NCBI RefSeq assembly: GCF_000220395.1
Contig: NW_004086022.1
Coordinates: 58,535 to 122,534, forward strand
Direction of reading: 5' to 3'
Length of the DNA: 64,000 nt
Source: Ichthyophthirius multifiliis
Lineage: Eukaryota > Ciliophora > Oligohymenophorea > Hymenostomatida
Both the position numbers and the translations under genes were made by a program. The notes under the pieces were generated by a model. It had not been told where the DNA came from, did no database searches, and saw only the letters and a list, made by a program, of their open reading frames with translations. Below are positions 63,265 through 64,000 of this stretch, piece by piece. Position 1 is the stretch's first letter. Every line of letters starts with the position of its first letter.

Positions 63265-64000
63265 TAAAAATATAAATACAGAAATTGAATTATCAGATTC
63301 ATATTTTTATTAATAAAAAGAACTAGCTAAATTATTTTATATTATTTTTAAACTTTCTTTATTTGTTGATGAACAACATTTTAATTCATTATTATTTATT
63401 TTTATTAAATTTAAAGGACTTTTTTATCTAATTTTATCTGTTTTATATTCTAATTTTGGAGGAGTTCTTAATTGAAGATGAGATTATTGTTAATAAGCTA
63501 TATGCTTATCTATATAATAATTTGTTATATTCGAATTTCTTCTTTCATTTTCTTCATTATTTAAGCTATTATTTGTAAATTAGTATTTATTATTATTTTA
63601 TTTTTCTTCTAATTCATCTTCGTATTTTTCTGATTAAAAATTACTTTATTTATTTACTTTATGTTTTTTATTTTAAATTGCCTTTTCTTTTCTTATTTCT
63701 TCTCTAAACTATTCATTATTACTATTTGTATTATCACTATTATTATTACTATTATCATTACTAATTTCTTAATCTGACTTGTCTTATATTTTCTATTTTT
63801 TTATAATTTTTTCTAGTTTCAATTCATTATTAATTTTTTGTACATTCATTACATTATTAATTTTTAATTATATATTTTATTCTTATTCATTTACTTTTTA
63901 TTTTAAATATTTTCAACTTGTCCCTATTATATTTATAAATTATTTTATTATTCACTTTTTATCACATTCATAATATTTTCTTATTATCTATTTATTCATT
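57233..64000 (-). CDS. guanylate cyclase with P-type ATPase-like N-terminus (5' partial)
   Basis: Very large membrane enzyme; the 5' end is beyond 64000. From N to C: an N/Q-rich insert and nucleotide-binding domain of a P-type (P4-like) ATPase (GCKPYIFAYKVL; LGTIFLKAKTFPNIEHFIQQ; GLLSQDNEQNVLQTAYQCGF; SFGDGFNDQLMMNISDLAFE), membrane helices, a TAA-coded poly-Gln linker (61060-61113), more helices, cyclase domain A (KIETVGKTYMACGG, IKIGINVGPVIAGVIG, FSLIGDTVNTASRI; about 59280-59760), six helices, and cyclase domain B (ILIADIAGFTSYS, IGDCYMVLGFND, GGVIGTDIVRYDIYGKDVVI, NKMESNSEPGKIRVSE; about 57240-57900). Domain B has both metal Asp residues, domain A the substrate-side signature: the inverted order known in ciliate and apicomplexan guanylate cyclases. 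The Lys of adenylate cyclases is Glu here (KIET), favouring GTP. Stop TGA 57233-57235. Confidence 0.9.
61060..61113 (-). repeat. (TAA)n poly-Gln tract in cyclase linker
   Basis: About 16 TAA codons on the minus strand lie within a frame that stays open for roughly 650 nt on the downstream side into hydrophobic helices (FTFLYDFLISFIYFYNFF), so the tract is coding and links the ATPase-like and cyclase halves. Confidence 0.8.

Noticed and set aside
1-64000. CRISPR arrays, insertion sequences, tRNA or rRNA genes, telomeric repeats
   Set aside because: None seen on either strand. Repeats are simple A/T microsatellites, and no transposase or cloverleaf-like GC island is present.

Overview
The window reads as macronuclear DNA of an oligohymenophorean ciliate of the Tetrahymena/Ichthyophthirius group. 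Genes open only when TAA and TAG are read as glutamine and TGA is the sole stop; for example the invariant Gln after the catalytic-Cys segment of the RAD6-type E2 is written TAA. Composition is extremely AT-rich, spacers are nearly pure A/T, and introns are short (about 40-100 nt) GT...AG and almost GC-free. The very high AT content and long A/T runs fit Ichthyophthirius best, but the species cannot be fixed from the sequence. No telomeric G4T2 repeat is present at either end.

Layout. 481-16407, all plus: RNA polymerase I/III subunit RPAC1, a long coiled-coil protein, the nucleolar ribosome-assembly factor NOC2, an SP-RING-like zinc protein, an F-box protein with a cullin-like middle, a Q/N/Y-rich protein and an ABC ATPase. 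16703-18057 minus: a LIN54/tesmin CXC protein. 19129-29254 plus: a coiled-coil protein, a small membrane protein, RAD6/UBC2, a RanBP2 zinc finger protein, an unknown, and a DOMON-cytochrome b561-cytochrome b5-reductase. 29663-30157 minus: a tiny four-exon RNASEK-like membrane protein. 30685-33317 plus: a protein with cyclic-nucleotide-binding domains. 34828-35182 minus: the RNase P RNA gene, then a SAM methyltransferase (35335-36059, minus). 37829-46337 plus: a C2HC zinc finger protein, CEP104, an A20/AN1 protein and an LSD1-type zinc protein. 46505-49828 minus: two low-complexity proteins. 51172-56849 plus: IFT88 and an NT-C2 coiled-coil protein. 57233-64000 minus: most of a guanylate cyclase/P-type ATPase fusion whose 5' end lies outside.

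The genes form no operon. Loose themes are ribosome/RNA production (RPAC1, NOC2, RNase P RNA), cilium and membrane signalling (CEP104, IFT88, cyclase, cNMP-binding protein), and ubiquitin/SUMO-type functions (RAD6, F-box, SP-RING, A20/AN1).

Quality note: at least a dozen genes carry an apparent one-base deficit in an A or T run that breaks an otherwise continuous frame. The uniform direction and homopolymer location point to undercalled runs in the assembly, so many genes look broken but probably are not. Start sites, and some exon junctions, are my hand calls.
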